Below, one piece after another: positions 25,154 to 33,608 of a stretch of 64,000 bases of DNA (positions are counted from its first letter, which is position 1; every line of letters begins with the position of its first letter). This DNA is from Rhodococcus sp. RD6.2 (GTDB lineage: Bacteria; Actinomycetota; Actinomycetes; Mycobacteriales; Mycobacteriaceae), in assembly GCF_001040705.1 (NCBI RefSeq), contig NZ_CVQP01000009.1, forward strand, positions 292,139 to 356,138. Reading direction: 5' to 3'. A model generated the notes under the pieces. It was given only the letters and a program-made list of their open reading frames with translations, did no database searches and was not told where the DNA came from. Position numbers and translations under genes: made by a program.

Positions 25154-26173
25154 TCAGCGGTACGCGCCGGGCGTCGTTCCGGTCCAGCGCTTGAACGCGC
25201 GCCGGAACGCGCTCGGCTCCGAGAACCCCAGCCGCGCCGACAGTTCGTCGACCGAGTCGCCCCGCGCCAGGCCCGAGATGGCCGCGTCGCGCAGCACCTC
25301 CTCGCGCAGCTGGTTGAGGGAGGTGCCCTCGTTGCGCAGCAGCCGCCGCAGGTGCGCCGCGCTGATGGAGAGCATCTCCGCGATCTCCTCCGCCGACGCG
25401 ACGCGTCCCGCAGCGCCGCGCTCGAGCACCTTGCGAACCTGCGCCGCCGCGCTGCTGTCGTAATCACGTTCCGAGAACAGGAGATTCGGCGACTCCCTCA
25501 GATATTCCTCGAGTGTCTCCTCGGTCTGGATGACCGGTGCTCGCAGAATCGTGTTGTCCAGCTCGATGGATGCGCGTTCGGCGCCGAAGCTGACGGGGAC
25601 CCCGAAGATGGCGTCGTAGCTGCGCGCGAGTTTCGGGTCCGGCTCGGGATGCGGCAGCCGAACGGAGGCCAGCTTGACGCGTCGGCCCACCAGCCACGCC
25701 GCGAACCGATGCAACAGCATGAGGATGAAATCGGTGAGCAGTTGATCGGCGGCGAGCGCGATCTCCGGAGGAACCGAGGCGTCGCGGTCCGGCATGTCCA
25801 CGTGCAGTTGTGTTGTCTTCTCGCCAAATTCGAGCCGGAGGGGTGACAATCCGGGCACCACGCGGATCACGTCCGCCATGCGTCCGAGCGCGCTGCCGAG
25901 GTCGGGACAGTGGATCATCGTCAGACACACCACTCGGAACGTGCCGCGGCGAACGGGGGCAGCACCGAGGCCGAACAGTTCGTCGTCCGTCAGGCGCCAC
26001 GCCGCCTGGGTGAAGCGGGTCAACTGCTCGGGTGTGATGCGCCCCGCGTCCTCGTCGAGGACCGAGAGCGGAATCCCCGCCGCCGACAAGGGTGCCGCCA
26101 TGTCGAACCCGGCTCCAGCCGCCAGAATCGCGGCGCGGCGAACGAAATCTGCGGGGACGGTGCGATCGCTCAT
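25154..26173 (-). CDS. AraC-family regulator with Arabinose_bd-type N-terminus
   Basis: 339 aa from the ATG at 26173. Residues ~5-190 match the N-terminal domain of the OruR/ArgR-like AraC group (FVRRAAILAAGAGFDMAAPL, VCLTMIHCPDLGSALGRM). The last ~85 residues hold two helix-turn-helices: VASAEEIAEMLSISAAHLRR, then SVDELSARLGFSEPSAFRRA with the closing KRWTGTTPGAYR. Relatives sense fatty acids or amino acids. The adjacent gene is dapC-like, 7 bp away on the same strand, so the two are probably co-transcribed. Confidence 0.88.
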   Translation of the reverse strand: MSDRTVPADFVRRAAILAAGAGFDMAAPLSAAGIPLSVLDEDAGRITPEQLTRFTQAAWRLTDDELFGLGAAPVRRGTFRVVCLTMIHCPDLGSALGRMADVIRVVPGLSPLRLEFGEKTTQLHVDMPDRDASVPPEIALAADQLLTDFILMLLHRFAAWLVGRRVKLASVRLPHPEPDPKLARSYDAIFGVPVSFGAERASIELDNTILRAPVIQTEETLEEYLRESPNLLFSERDYDSSAAAQVRKVLERGAAGRVASAEEIAEMLSISAAHLRRLLRNEGTSLNQLREEVLRDAAISGLARGDSVDELSARLGFSEPSAFRRAFKRWTGTTPGAYR

Positions 26174-26180
26174 CGCCGCA

Positions 26181-27365
26181 TCACCATCGTCCCGCCAACC
26201 CGTGGAGTCGCCCGGCTGCCTCGGTGAGCACCTCGTCCCGTTTGCAGAAGGCGAAGCGCACCAACTGGTTCCACGGCTCCTTGTGGTCGGCGAACACACT
26301 CACCGGCACCGCCGCGACCCCGATCCGCTCGGGCAGCTCACGGCAGAACGACAGCGCATCCGTCGACGTGGTCAGCGGCGAGATGTCCGCGCAGACGAAA
26401 TACGTTCCTGCGCTCTCCCGTACCCCGAAACCCGCCTCGGACAGTGCGCTGCTCAGCAGGTCGCGCTTGCGCTGCAGTTCCTTCCGTTGCGCGGTCACCC
26501 ACGGAATCTCGTGCGTCAGCCCGTACGCGACGGCGGGCTGGAACGGGCCGCCCGCGACGAACGACATGAACTGCTTCGCCGCGCGGACCGCATCCACCAG
26601 TGCGGCAGGACCGCACGCCCACCCCGTCTTCCAGCCGGTGACGGCGAACGTCTTCGCCGCGCTCGACACCGTCACCGTCCGCTCCGCCATCCCCGGCAGC
26701 ATCCCGAGCGGAGTGTGGGTGCGTCCGTCGAACAGCAGGTGCTCGTACACCTCGTCGCTGAGCACCAGCACGTCGTTCTCGACCGCAACCTCGGCGATCG
26801 CCGCCAACTCCGCGTCCGAGAGCACGGTCCCGGTCGGATTGTGGGGTGTGTTCACCACGATCATCCGGGTGTGCGGACCGACAGCGGCCCGCAAGGCGTC
26901 CACGTCGAGGGCGTAACCGGTGCCGTCCGCGACCAGCGGCACCGTCCGCCGCACGCCGCCCGCGAGGGCAACCGACGCCGCGTAGGAGTCGTAGTACGGC
27001 TCGATCAGCACCACTTCCTGGCCCGGCTCGACCAGACCGAGGAGCGTTGCGCTGATCGCCTCCGTGGCGCCGACCGTCACCAGCACCTCGGTGTCGGGGT
27101 CGAACCGCTGCCCGTACCGCGCTGCCCGGTCGGCCGCGATCGCCTCGCGCAGTACCGGCATTCCGGGGCCCGGCGGGTACTGGTTGAGCCCGCCCGCGAT
27201 TGCCTCCCGCGCGGCCTCCAGCATCGCCGCGGGACCGTCCGTGTCCGGGAAGCCCTGCCCGAGATTGATCGCCCCGGTGCGGACGGCGAGCGCCGTCATC
27301 TCGGCGAAGATCGTCGAGGTGAACGGCTGCAGGCGGGTCACCGTCTGGACGTGTGGTGCGGGCAT
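26181..27365 (-). CDS. dapC: PLP-dependent aminotransferase, probable N-succinyldiaminopimelate aminotransferase
   Basis: Fold-type I aminotransferase closely resembling remembered M. tuberculosis Rv0858c (DapC). Matching blocks are INLGQGFPDTDGPAAML, LNQYPPGPGMPVLREAI, VTVGATEAISATLLGL, NTPHNPTGTVLS, the PLP-Lys motif SSAAKTFAVTGWKTGWACG and PWNQLVRFAFCKRDE near the end. DapC makes N-succinyl-LL-diaminopimelate for lysine and peptidoglycan. Related enzymes of this subgroup act on kynurenine or methionine keto acids, so substrate choice is not certain. The ATG at 27365 is preferred over a GTG six bases upstream. Confidence 0.82.
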   Translation of the reverse strand: MPAPHVQTVTRLQPFTSTIFAEMTALAVRTGAINLGQGFPDTDGPAAMLEAAREAIAGGLNQYPPGPGMPVLREAIAADRAARYGQRFDPDTEVLVTVGATEAISATLLGLVEPGQEVVLIEPYYDSYAASVALAGGVRRTVPLVADGTGYALDVDALRAAVGPHTRMIVVNTPHNPTGTVLSDAELAAIAEVAVENDVLVLSDEVYEHLLFDGRTHTPLGMLPGMAERTVTVSSAAKTFAVTGWKTGWACGPAALVDAVRAAKQFMSFVAGGPFQPAVAYGLTHEIPWVTAQRKELQRKRDLLSSALSEAGFGVRESAGTYFVCADISPLTTSTDALSFCRELPERIGVAAVPVSVFADHKEPWNQLVRFAFCKRDEVLTEAAGRLHGLAGRW

Positions 27366-27409
27366 CGTCACAGCTTATCGGCCGTGTGTCGGGTGCCCGC
27401 GCCGCCCGC

Positions 27410-27436
27410 TGTCACGTTTACTCGAGCTGTCTCGTC
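27410..27436 (+). promoter_or_regulatory. ECF41-type promoter (TGTCACG-N16-CGTC)
   Basis: TGTCACG at 27410-27416, a 16-bp spacer, and CGTC at 27433-27436 match the ECF41 sigma promoter as I recall it (TGTCACA, about 16 bp, CGTC). It sits 52 bp before the AhpD-like gene, the gene class that ECF41 sigma factors usually control. The sigma gene itself lies just beyond, convergent. Confidence 0.7.
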
Positions 27437-27487
27437 CACATGTCGAAGGCCCTTTCCGGGCGCCCGACGCGAAGTGCAGGAGTAGAC

Positions 27488-28090
27488 ATGACCCGCATTG
27501 CCCCTCTCGCTCCCTCCGAGGCAGGCCCACTGGTCCGGTTCGCCTACCGCTTCATGGCCCGCCAGTTCGGCGCGGTTCCGGAACCGTTCACGGTCGTCGC
27601 GCACCATCGCAAGCTGTTCCTGGCCTCGGCCGTGAGCGAACTGGCCGCGGAGAAGGCGTCGACCGTTCTCCCCGCCGCCGTCCGCGAACTCGCCGTGTAC
27701 CGCGTCGCGTGGACGGTCGGCTGTTCCTGGTGCGTCGACTTCGGTGCCATGCTGATGCGCCTCGACGACCTGGACGTCGACCGTCTCCAGCACATCGAGG
27801 AGTTCGAGACCTCTCCGCTGTACAGCGACGACGACCGCGCCGCGATCCGCTACGCCGACGCGATGACCGCCACCCCGACCGCCGTCACCGACGAGCAGGT
27901 CGCCGATCTGCAGCGCCGGTTCGGCAACGACGGTGTCGTCGAGCTGTCCTTCCAGATCGCGCTCGAGAACCAGCGGGCGCGGATGAACTCGGCGTTGGGG
28001 ATCGTCGACCAGGGATTCAGCACCGACTCGTGCCGGGTGCCGTGGGCGGACTCGGTGACGGGGGCTACCGCCGAGGAGGCGACGTCCTGA
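27488..28090 (+). CDS. Carboxymuconolactone decarboxylase/AhpD-family protein
   Basis: 200 aa from the ATG at 27488, preceded by AGGAG. The AhpD-type redox pair is in TVGCSWCVDFGAMLM (CxxC followed by Asp and a downstream acidic helix), and RELAVYRVAWTVG is typical of the fold. Such proteins act as alkylhydroperoxidases or thiol-disulfide partners. It converges on an ECF41 sigma gene (26-bp overlap at the 3' ends) and carries the matching promoter. This is the standard ECF41 gene pair and implies induction under the condition that sigma factor senses. Confidence 0.9.
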   Translation: MTRIAPLAPSEAGPLVRFAYRFMARQFGAVPEPFTVVAHHRKLFLASAVSELAAEKASTVLPAAVRELAVYRVAWTVGCSWCVDFGAMLMRLDDLDVDRLQHIEEFETSPLYSDDDRAAIRYADAMTATPTAVTDEQVADLQRRFGNDGVVELSFQIALENQRARMNSALGIVDQGFSTDSCRVPWADSVTGATAEEATS

Positions 28091-28994
28091 TCCCGGTCAG
28101 CTTCGACTGGTTCGCGAAATCGTAAGCGGCCCAGACCTTGCCGTCGCGGACCGTGAAACCCTGTACTCGGCCGGGGAAGCCCGGATGGGTGGCGTCGCCC
28201 GGCGAGCCGGGTAGGACGAACCCGAGACGGCCGTTGACCAGGACGGGTTCCGCGCCGGCAAGGGCCGCAGCACCGTAGCGGCCGATCAGGCCCAGGAAGA
28301 AGCGGGCGAACCGGTCCGCGCCGCGCACCACGTTGACCGCGGTCCGCGTGGTTCCTCCGGCGTCCCCGATCACCAGCGCATTCGGGTGCAGTGCGTCGAG
28401 CACGGCGTCCAGGTTTCCGCTGGCCATCGCGACGACCAGTCTCTCGACTGCGATGTCGTGGTCGGGGTCGTCGGCGGGAACATCGGCCGCCGCGACCGTT
28501 CGCCTGGCTCGGGACGCCAACTGCCTGGTGTTCGCGACAGTGGTGTCGAGTACGCCTGCGATCACGTCGAACGGGACGCCGAATCCGTCGTGCAGGACGA
28601 ATGCCGTTCGCTGATCCGGGCCGAGCGCATCGAGAACGACCATCGCCGCGAGTCGGGCATCCTCGTCCCGCACGACGACGTCGAGGGGATCCGCGGTCGC
28701 CGTCCCGGTCAGGGGAGTGACCACCGGCTCCGGAAGCCACTGCCCGACATAACTTTCCCGTCGAACGCTCGCGCTGCGCAGGTGGTCGACACACAGTCGA
28801 CCCACCACCGTCGTCAGCCAGGCGCGCAGGTCGACGATCGCGTCCGAGTCGGCGTCCTGCAGGCGCAGCCACGACTCCTGAACGGCATCCTCCGCGTCCG
28901 CGACCGATCCGGTCATGCGGTAGCCCACCGACACGAGATGCCTGCGGTGGGTCTCGAATGCGTCGACCAGGGCGGATTCGGTCACGCTCACCAT
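28065..28994 (-). CDS. sigJ: ECF41-group sigma factor with SnoaL-like C-terminal domain (SigJ-like)
   Basis: 309 aa from the ATG at 28994. Region 2 reads VSVGYRMTGSVADAEDAVQE with WLTTVVGRLCVDHL. Region 4 has LDALGPDQRTAFVLHDGFGV and VAGVLDTTVANTRQLASRAR. The last ~130 residues form the SnoaL-like domain that replaces a separate anti-sigma factor in this group. The DGGG motif is altered to DAGG, and the NPDKL-type motif near the end appears as NQSKL. Both motifs tune activity in studied members, so regulation may differ. The likely target is the neighbouring AhpD-like gene. Confidence 0.9.
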   Translation of the reverse strand: MVSVTESALVDAFETHRRHLVSVGYRMTGSVADAEDAVQESWLRLQDADSDAIVDLRAWLTTVVGRLCVDHLRSASVRRESYVGQWLPEPVVTPLTGTATADPLDVVVRDEDARLAAMVVLDALGPDQRTAFVLHDGFGVPFDVIAGVLDTTVANTRQLASRARRTVAAADVPADDPDHDIAVERLVVAMASGNLDAVLDALHPNALVIGDAGGTTRTAVNVVRGADRFARFFLGLIGRYGAAALAGAEPVLVNGRLGFVLPGSPGDATHPGFPGRVQGFTVRDGKVWAAYDFANQSKLTGIRTSPPRR

Positions 28995-29098
28995 TCTACG
29001 AGCGCCATCGAGATTAAATCGCACTGCGAGTAATCGGTGACCGCCGTCGGGTGCGGGCATACGGTCGTCCCCACGACACACCGCCTGGGGAGGCAATC

Positions 29099-29128
29099 AT
29101 GTTCGAGTGTTGCAGCTGTCGCAGCTGA
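29099..29128 (+). CDS. Cys-rich leader peptide MFECCSCRS
   Basis: A nine-codon ORF with an excellent GGGGAGG six bases before the ATG. It contains three Cys codons out of nine and lies 124 bp upstream of a sulfonate-type transporter operon. Polycysteine leader ORFs are known in mycobacteria as cysteine-responsive attenuators before sulfur genes; this one has the same content and position. Stalling at Cys codons when cysteinyl-tRNA is low would be expected to raise downstream expression. Confidence 0.75.
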   Translation: MFECCSCRS

Positions 29129-29137
29129 GTCTGCCTG

Positions 29138-29205
29138 ACGCACAGCCCTTTCCTTCGCACGCCAACGTCGCCGGTCCGGTGAGGATCCGGCTCTTCGCCG
29201 TGCGT
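29138..29205 (+). promoter_or_regulatory. Candidate attenuator structures after the Cys leader
   Basis: GCCGGTCC and GGATCCGGC (29170-29177 with 29183-29191) form a stable hairpin with one bulge. CGCACG (29156-29161) can enclose it by pairing with CGTGCG (29199-29204). ACGCAC (29138-29143), 10 bp after the leader stop, competes for the same partner (GTGCGT, 29200-29205). Mutually exclusive pairings beginning next to the leader stop are what a translation-sensing switch needs. No clear U-run follows, so the effect could be on translation and not termination. Confidence 0.5.
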
Positions 29206-29251
29206 GATCCCGCCCCGCGACCTGCGGGCTTCACACATCAGGAACACCGTC

Positions 29252-30322
29252 ATGATTCGTCCACGTCTTGCGCGGACCCTCGCGGCTGCGACCGCACTGC
29301 TCACCCTCACCGGGCTCGCCACTGCCTGCTCGTCGTCGGAGACCACCACCACGGCCGACGGGAAGACCGTCCTCCGATACGAGGGCACCACCGGCCAGGT
29401 GCAGTTCGCCGAGCTCGCCGAGGATCTCGGATACTACGAGAAGGTCGAGTTGAACTGGGTCGGGGACAACACCAGCGGACCGGCCGCGATCCAGAACGCC
29501 GCGACCGGGCAGACCGATTTCGGTGGGGCCTTCAACGGCGCCGTGCTCAAGCTCGTGGCCGCGAAGTCCCCGGTCACGTCGGTGATCGGCTACTACGGCT
29601 CGGACAAGGAGACGTTCAACGGCTACTACGTGCTCGAGGACAGCCCGATTCGCTCCGCCCGTGACCTGATCGGCAAGAAGGTCGGCATGAACACGCTCGG
29701 CGCGCATCACGAGTTCCTGGTCCGTGAGTGGCTGGCCAGGGAGGGTCTGACGCCGGACGAGATCAAGCAGGTCGAACTGATCGTGGTTCCGCCCGTCAAC
29801 ACCGAGCAGGCCCTGCGTCAGGGTCAGATCGACGTCGGCACCCTCGGGAGTGTGTTCCGCGACAAGGCCGTCGAGCGGGGCGGCATCCGTCCCCTGTTCA
29901 CCGACGAGTCCCTGTTCGGCAGCTTCACCTACGGCACCATCCTGCTGCGCGACGACTTCATCGCCGACAACAAGGAAGCCGTCGCCGACTTCGTCCAGGG
30001 CACGGCACGCGCCATCCGATGGACCCAGACCACCCCGCGTGACCAGGTCATCGCCAAGTACAAGGAGATCATCGGCAAGCGCGGCCGCGGCGAGACCACC
30101 GACCTCGCCGACTACTGGAAGTCGCCGGGCGTCGCCGGCCCGGGCGGCGTGATCACCGATCAGGAGATCCAGCTCTGGATCGACTGGCTGGTGCGCAACG
30201 GCGAACTCGAGGACGGCGCGTTGACGACCGGCGACGTCTACACCAACGAGTTCAACCCCTACTTCAACGGCACCTACCCCGTCGACAGTGGCCCGGACGG
30301 CCAGGCCCTGGCGGCGAAATGA
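29252..30322 (+). CDS. ABC transporter substrate-binding lipoprotein (SsuA/NrtA-like)
   Basis: 356 aa from the ATG at 29252. A lipoprotein signal peptide (TLAAATALLTLTGLATAC) has the lipid Cys at about residue 26, then a Ser/Thr-rich linker. The mature protein has the SsuA/NMT1 fold pattern: LRYEGTTGQVQFAELAEDLG, GQTDFGGAFNGAVLKLVAA, RDLIGKKVGMN and VNTEQALRQGQIDVGTLG. It probably binds a sulfonate or related organosulfur compound outside the membrane. It is the first gene of a six-gene overlapping operon and overlaps the next small gene by 4 bp. The Cys-rich leader upstream supports a sulfur role. Confidence 0.88.
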   Translation: MIRPRLARTLAAATALLTLTGLATACSSSETTTTADGKTVLRYEGTTGQVQFAELAEDLGYYEKVELNWVGDNTSGPAAIQNAATGQTDFGGAFNGAVLKLVAAKSPVTSVIGYYGSDKETFNGYYVLEDSPIRSARDLIGKKVGMNTLGAHHEFLVREWLAREGLTPDEIKQVELIVVPPVNTEQALRQGQIDVGTLGSVFRDKAVERGGIRPLFTDESLFGSFTYGTILLRDDFIADNKEAVADFVQGTARAIRWTQTTPRDQVIAKYKEIIGKRGRGETTDLADYWKSPGVAGPGGVITDQEIQLWIDWLVRNGELEDGALTTGDVYTNEFNPYFNGTYPVDSGPDGQALAAK

Positions 30323-30519
30323 CCACGCAGGCAGGACCAACAGCGTCCCGCGTCGGATCGTGGATCTGGCGGAACGGCGTGTACGCGCTCACCGCGACCG
30401 CCGCGCTGCCGGGACTGACCGCAATCGACCACTACGCGATCGAGTTCACCCCGAACACCTCAGGCGCGTCCCCATCCCGGAGCGGGCCGACCGATGAAGC
30501 GCCGGAAGGACTGAAATGA
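30319..30519 (+). CDS. Small coupled protein (66 aa) of the sulfur-type ABC operon
   Basis: Its start overlaps the binding-protein stop by 4 bp (ATGA) and its stop overlaps the ATPase start by 4 bp (ATGA). That leaves no doubt it is translated in the operon chain. The product has a short basic start, one moderate hydrophobic stretch (NGVYALTATAALPGLTAI) and a Ser/Pro-rich tail. No known SsuABC or TauABC set has this component as far as I recall. It could be an accessory membrane peptide or a spacer that keeps coupling. No homologue is recognised. Confidence 0.65.
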   Translation: MTTQAGPTASRVGSWIWRNGVYALTATAALPGLTAIDHYAIEFTPNTSGASPSRSGPTDEAPEGLK

Positions 30520-31352
30520 GCACCACTGCCGTGAACCCCGACCGGGTTCGCACTCCGAAACTCCGCCTGGAGAACGTCACCAAACAGTTCGACGTGCGCG
30601 GGACGAAGGACACCTTCACCGCGATCGACGACATCGACATCGACGTCGCGGACGGCGAATTCCTCGTCCTCGTCGGACCGAGCGGCTGCGGAAAGTCCAC
30701 GCTGCTCGACCTTCTCGGCGGTCTGAGCGAACCGACGTCGGGTCGGATCCTGCTCGACGGCAAGCCCGTCACCGGACCCGGCCTCGATCGGGGGATCGTC
30801 TTCCAGCAGTACGCGCTGCTCCCGTGGCGCACGGCACGCCACAACATCGAGTTCGGGTTGGAGGCGAAGGGGCTGCCGGCGAAGGAACGCCACGAGATCG
30901 CCGAGCACTACCTCGAACTGGTGGGGTTGGACGGCTTCGGCGACCGTTACCCGCACGAGCTGTCCGGCGGAATGAAGCAGCGGGTGGCGATCGCCCGCAG
31001 CCTCGCCTTCGATCCCGAGGTACTGCTGATGGACGAGCCCTTCGCTGCCCTCGACGCGCAGACCCGGGAGTCGTTGCAGGACGAGCTTCTTCGGATCTGG
31101 AAGGCGACGGGTAAGACGATCCTGTTCATCACGCACGGGATCGACGAGGCGATCTACCTGGGGCAGCGGGTCGCCGTCCTGACGTCGAGGCCCGGCCGGG
31201 TCAAGACGTTCGTGGACATCGACATCGACCGCAGCGGCGAGGACGTGCGCTCGTCGGAGCAGTTCCGTCAGTATCGGCACCGGATCTGGACACTGCTGCA
31301 CGGCGAGGTCGAGCGCGCACAGGTGATCGAGAAGGAGTCGGTCAATGTCTAG
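30516..31352 (+). CDS. ABC transporter ATP-binding protein (SsuB/TauB-like)
   Basis: 278-aa ATPase. Walker A is GPSGCGKST, the Q-loop VFQQYALLPW, the signature LSGGMKQRVAIARSLA and Walker B VLLMDEPFAALD, with the switch His in LFITHGIDEA. The subfamily style (FTAIDDIDIDVADGEFLVLV) is that of nitrate/sulfonate/taurine importers. It overlaps the upstream 66-aa gene by 4 bp and the permease by 8 bp. The unit should power import of the ligand bound by the lipoprotein. Confidence 0.93.
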   Translation: MSTTAVNPDRVRTPKLRLENVTKQFDVRGTKDTFTAIDDIDIDVADGEFLVLVGPSGCGKSTLLDLLGGLSEPTSGRILLDGKPVTGPGLDRGIVFQQYALLPWRTARHNIEFGLEAKGLPAKERHEIAEHYLELVGLDGFGDRYPHELSGGMKQRVAIARSLAFDPEVLLMDEPFAALDAQTRESLQDELLRIWKATGKTILFITHGIDEAIYLGQRVAVLTSRPGRVKTFVDIDIDRSGEDVRSSEQFRQYRHRIWTLLHGEVERAQVIEKESVNV

Positions 31353-32220
31353 CGCACTGGCCGCACCGGAGGCACCTGCCGAGTCCGCGCCCACTCCCGA
31401 GGTCCTTCCGGAAAAGGCGCCCGCACAGCGTGATCCGGGCACCGTCAAACGGGTGGGCGCGAGCGTCGGGCCGGTGATCTGGAGGATCGTCAAGCCACTC
31501 GTCGCGATCGTCGCCTTCCTCCTGCTGTGGGAGATCGCCCCCCGTGTGGGCTTGGTCGACGAGGTGTTCCTGCCGCCGTTCAGTACGGTGATCGGCGCCC
31601 TGCTCGACCTCGCCCGGAGCGGCGAGCTGTGGACGCACGTCTCGGCCAGCCTCTCCCGCGCCGTGATCGGCTTCTCGGTGGCGCTGGTCATCGCGATTCC
31701 CCTCGGCATCGCGATCGCCTGGTACCGGCCGGTGTCGGACTTCCTCAACCCGATCCTCGAAATGTTCCGCAACACGGCCGCATTGGCTCTGCTGCCGGTC
31801 TTCATCCTGATCCTCGGCATCGGCGAGCAGTCGAAGATCGCGCTGGTGATCTACGCGTGCACCTTCCCGATCCTGCTGAACACGATCTCCGGTGTCCGCA
31901 CGGTCGATCCGCTCCTCATCAAGTCCGCGTCGTCGCTCGGACTCTCGCCGATCCGGCTGTTCCAGAAGGTGGTGCTGCCCGCCGCCGTGCCCACCATCTT
32001 CACCGGTGTCCGCATGTCCGCGGCGGCGTCGATCCTGGTGCTCATCGCTGCCGAGATGGTCGGCGCGAAGGCCGGCCTCGGATATCTGATAACCGCTTCC
32101 CAGTTCAACTTCCAGATCCCGGACATGTACGCGGGCATCGTCGCCATCTCGATCCTCGGTCTCACGATCAACGCGATCCTCGTCCTGATCGAACGCCGAC
32201 TGTCCCGCTGGCGCGTCTGA
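31345..32220 (+). CDS. ABC transporter permease (SsuC-like)
   Basis: 291-aa membrane protein with a Pro/Ala-rich cytoplasmic N-terminal tail (~50 residues) and about six helices. It carries the EAA loop ASSLGLSPIRLFQKVVLPAA followed by VPTIFTGVRMS, which docks the ATPase. WEIAPRVGLVDEVFLPPFST and the FRNTAALALLPVFILILGIG block are characteristic of SsuC/TauC. It overlaps the ATPase by 8 bp; 41 bp separates it from the monooxygenase gene. Confidence 0.93.
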   Translation: MSSALAAPEAPAESAPTPEVLPEKAPAQRDPGTVKRVGASVGPVIWRIVKPLVAIVAFLLLWEIAPRVGLVDEVFLPPFSTVIGALLDLARSGELWTHVSASLSRAVIGFSVALVIAIPLGIAIAWYRPVSDFLNPILEMFRNTAALALLPVFILILGIGEQSKIALVIYACTFPILLNTISGVRTVDPLLIKSASSLGLSPIRLFQKVVLPAAVPTIFTGVRMSAAASILVLIAAEMVGAKAGLGYLITASQFNFQIPDMYAGIVAISILGLTINAILVLIERRLSRWRV

Positions 32221-32261
32221 CACCGGCCCTCGTTCGCTCCGCCACCACGAAAGCACCTCTC

Positions 32262-33608
32262 ATGTCACAGAATTCCCGACAGTTCCACCTCAACGCCTTC
32301 CTGATGGGAGTCGGTCACCACGAGGCGGCCTGGCGTCACCCCCGCACCGAAGCGCACCGGGTCCTCGACGTCGCGCACTTCCAGGAACTCGGCCGGATCG
32401 CCGAACGGGGCAAGCTCGACTCGGTGTTCTTCGCCGACGGTCTCGCCGTCGGGCCGCGGGTCAAGCACAACGCCCTCGCCGTGTTCGAGCCCGTCACCCT
32501 GCTGTCCGCGATCGCCGTCGCGACCGAGAAGGTCGGCCTGATCGCGACGGCGTCGACCAGCTACAGCGACCCGTACAACCTGGCTCGCAAGTTCACCTCG
32601 CTCGACCACATCAGCGGGGGCCGCGCCGGCTGGAACATCGTCACCTCGGCGGGCGCTGACGAGGCCGCCAACTTCGGCGTCGACGGCATCCCGGCCCACC
32701 GCGGCCGGTACGAGCGGGCTGAGGAGTTCGTCGACGTCACCCTCGCGCTGTGGGACAGCTGGGAGGACGGCGCGGTCGTGCTCGACGAGGAGTCCGGTGT
32801 CTTCGCCGACCCGGACCGCGTCCACACCATCGATCACGCCGGTGAGCGGTTCCGGGTGAAGGGGCCGCTGAACGCCCCGCGCTCCGCGCAGGGCAGGCCG
32901 CTGCTGGTGCAGGCCGGATCGTCCGAGAGCGGCAAGGAATTCGCCGCAACACATGCCGAGGCGGTGTTCACGGCGCAACGCACGCTCGCCGAGGGGCAGC
33001 AGTTCTACCGCGACCTCAAGACCCGCGTCGTCGCGCACGGACGGTCCGCCGACGACGTCAAGGTGCTGCCCGGCATCGTCCCGTTCATCGCGGACACGAA
33101 GGAGGAGGCCGAGGAACTGGAACGATCCTTCACCGACCTCATCTCGCCCGAGTACTCACTGCGTCAGCTGTCGCTGATGCTCGGTGTCGACCTCACCGAA
33201 CATTCCCTCGACGCGCCGCTGCCGCCGCTGCCTCCGGTCGACCAGATCGAGGGCAACAAGAGCCGCTACCAGCTCGTCAAGGACCTCGCGGAGGAAGGGC
33301 GGACGGTGCGGGAACTGATCGGCCTGCTCGGCGGTGGCCGCGGCCACCGAACGTTCGCGGGCACTCCCGAACAGATCGCCGACGAACTGCAGACGTGGTT
33401 CGAGCAGGGCGCGGCGGACGGATTCAACATCATGCCGCCGTACCTGCCCGGCGGGCTCGACGACTTCGTCGACCGGGTCGTCCCGATCCTGCAGGAGCGG
33501 GGCCTGTTCCGCACCGAGTACACCGCGGACAGGCTGCGCGGTCACTACGGTCTCGGCGATCCGGGCAACCGGTTCACGGAAGAGCTCGCCCGCGACGTGA
33601 GCGCATGA
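32262..33608 (+). CDS. FMN-dependent monooxygenase, NtaA/SnaA/DszA family
   Basis: 448-aa two-component flavin monooxygenase (ATG at 32262). Family blocks are LNAFLMGVGHHEAAWRHP, LDSVFFADGLAVGPR, SYSDPYNLARKFTSLDHISG, GRAGWNIVTSAG, RPLLVQAGSSESGKEFA and FTAQRTLAEGQQFY. Members oxidise dibenzothiophene sulfone, nitrilotriacetate or other compounds using FMNH2 from a separate reductase. Placed after a sulfonate-type importer, it probably cleaves the imported compound to release sulfite. No reductase gene is adjacent, so one must come from elsewhere. Not enough distinguishes DszA from related enzymes here. Confidence 0.87.
   Translation: MSQNSRQFHLNAFLMGVGHHEAAWRHPRTEAHRVLDVAHFQELGRIAERGKLDSVFFADGLAVGPRVKHNALAVFEPVTLLSAIAVATEKVGLIATASTSYSDPYNLARKFTSLDHISGGRAGWNIVTSAGADEAANFGVDGIPAHRGRYERAEEFVDVTLALWDSWEDGAVVLDEESGVFADPDRVHTIDHAGERFRVKGPLNAPRSAQGRPLLVQAGSSESGKEFAATHAEAVFTAQRTLAEGQQFYRDLKTRVVAHGRSADDVKVLPGIVPFIADTKEEAEELERSFTDLISPEYSLRQLSLMLGVDLTEHSLDAPLPPLPPVDQIEGNKSRYQLVKDLAEEGRTVRELIGLLGGGRGHRTFAGTPEQIADELQTWFEQGAADGFNIMPPYLPGGLDDFVDRVVPILQERGLFRTEYTADRLRGHYGLGDPGNRFTEELARDVSA

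Noticed and set aside
31527-32261. Upstream extension of the DszA-like monooxygenase frame
   Set aside because: It overlaps the well-supported permease gene and has no family similarity; the ATG at 32262 begins the conserved domain.
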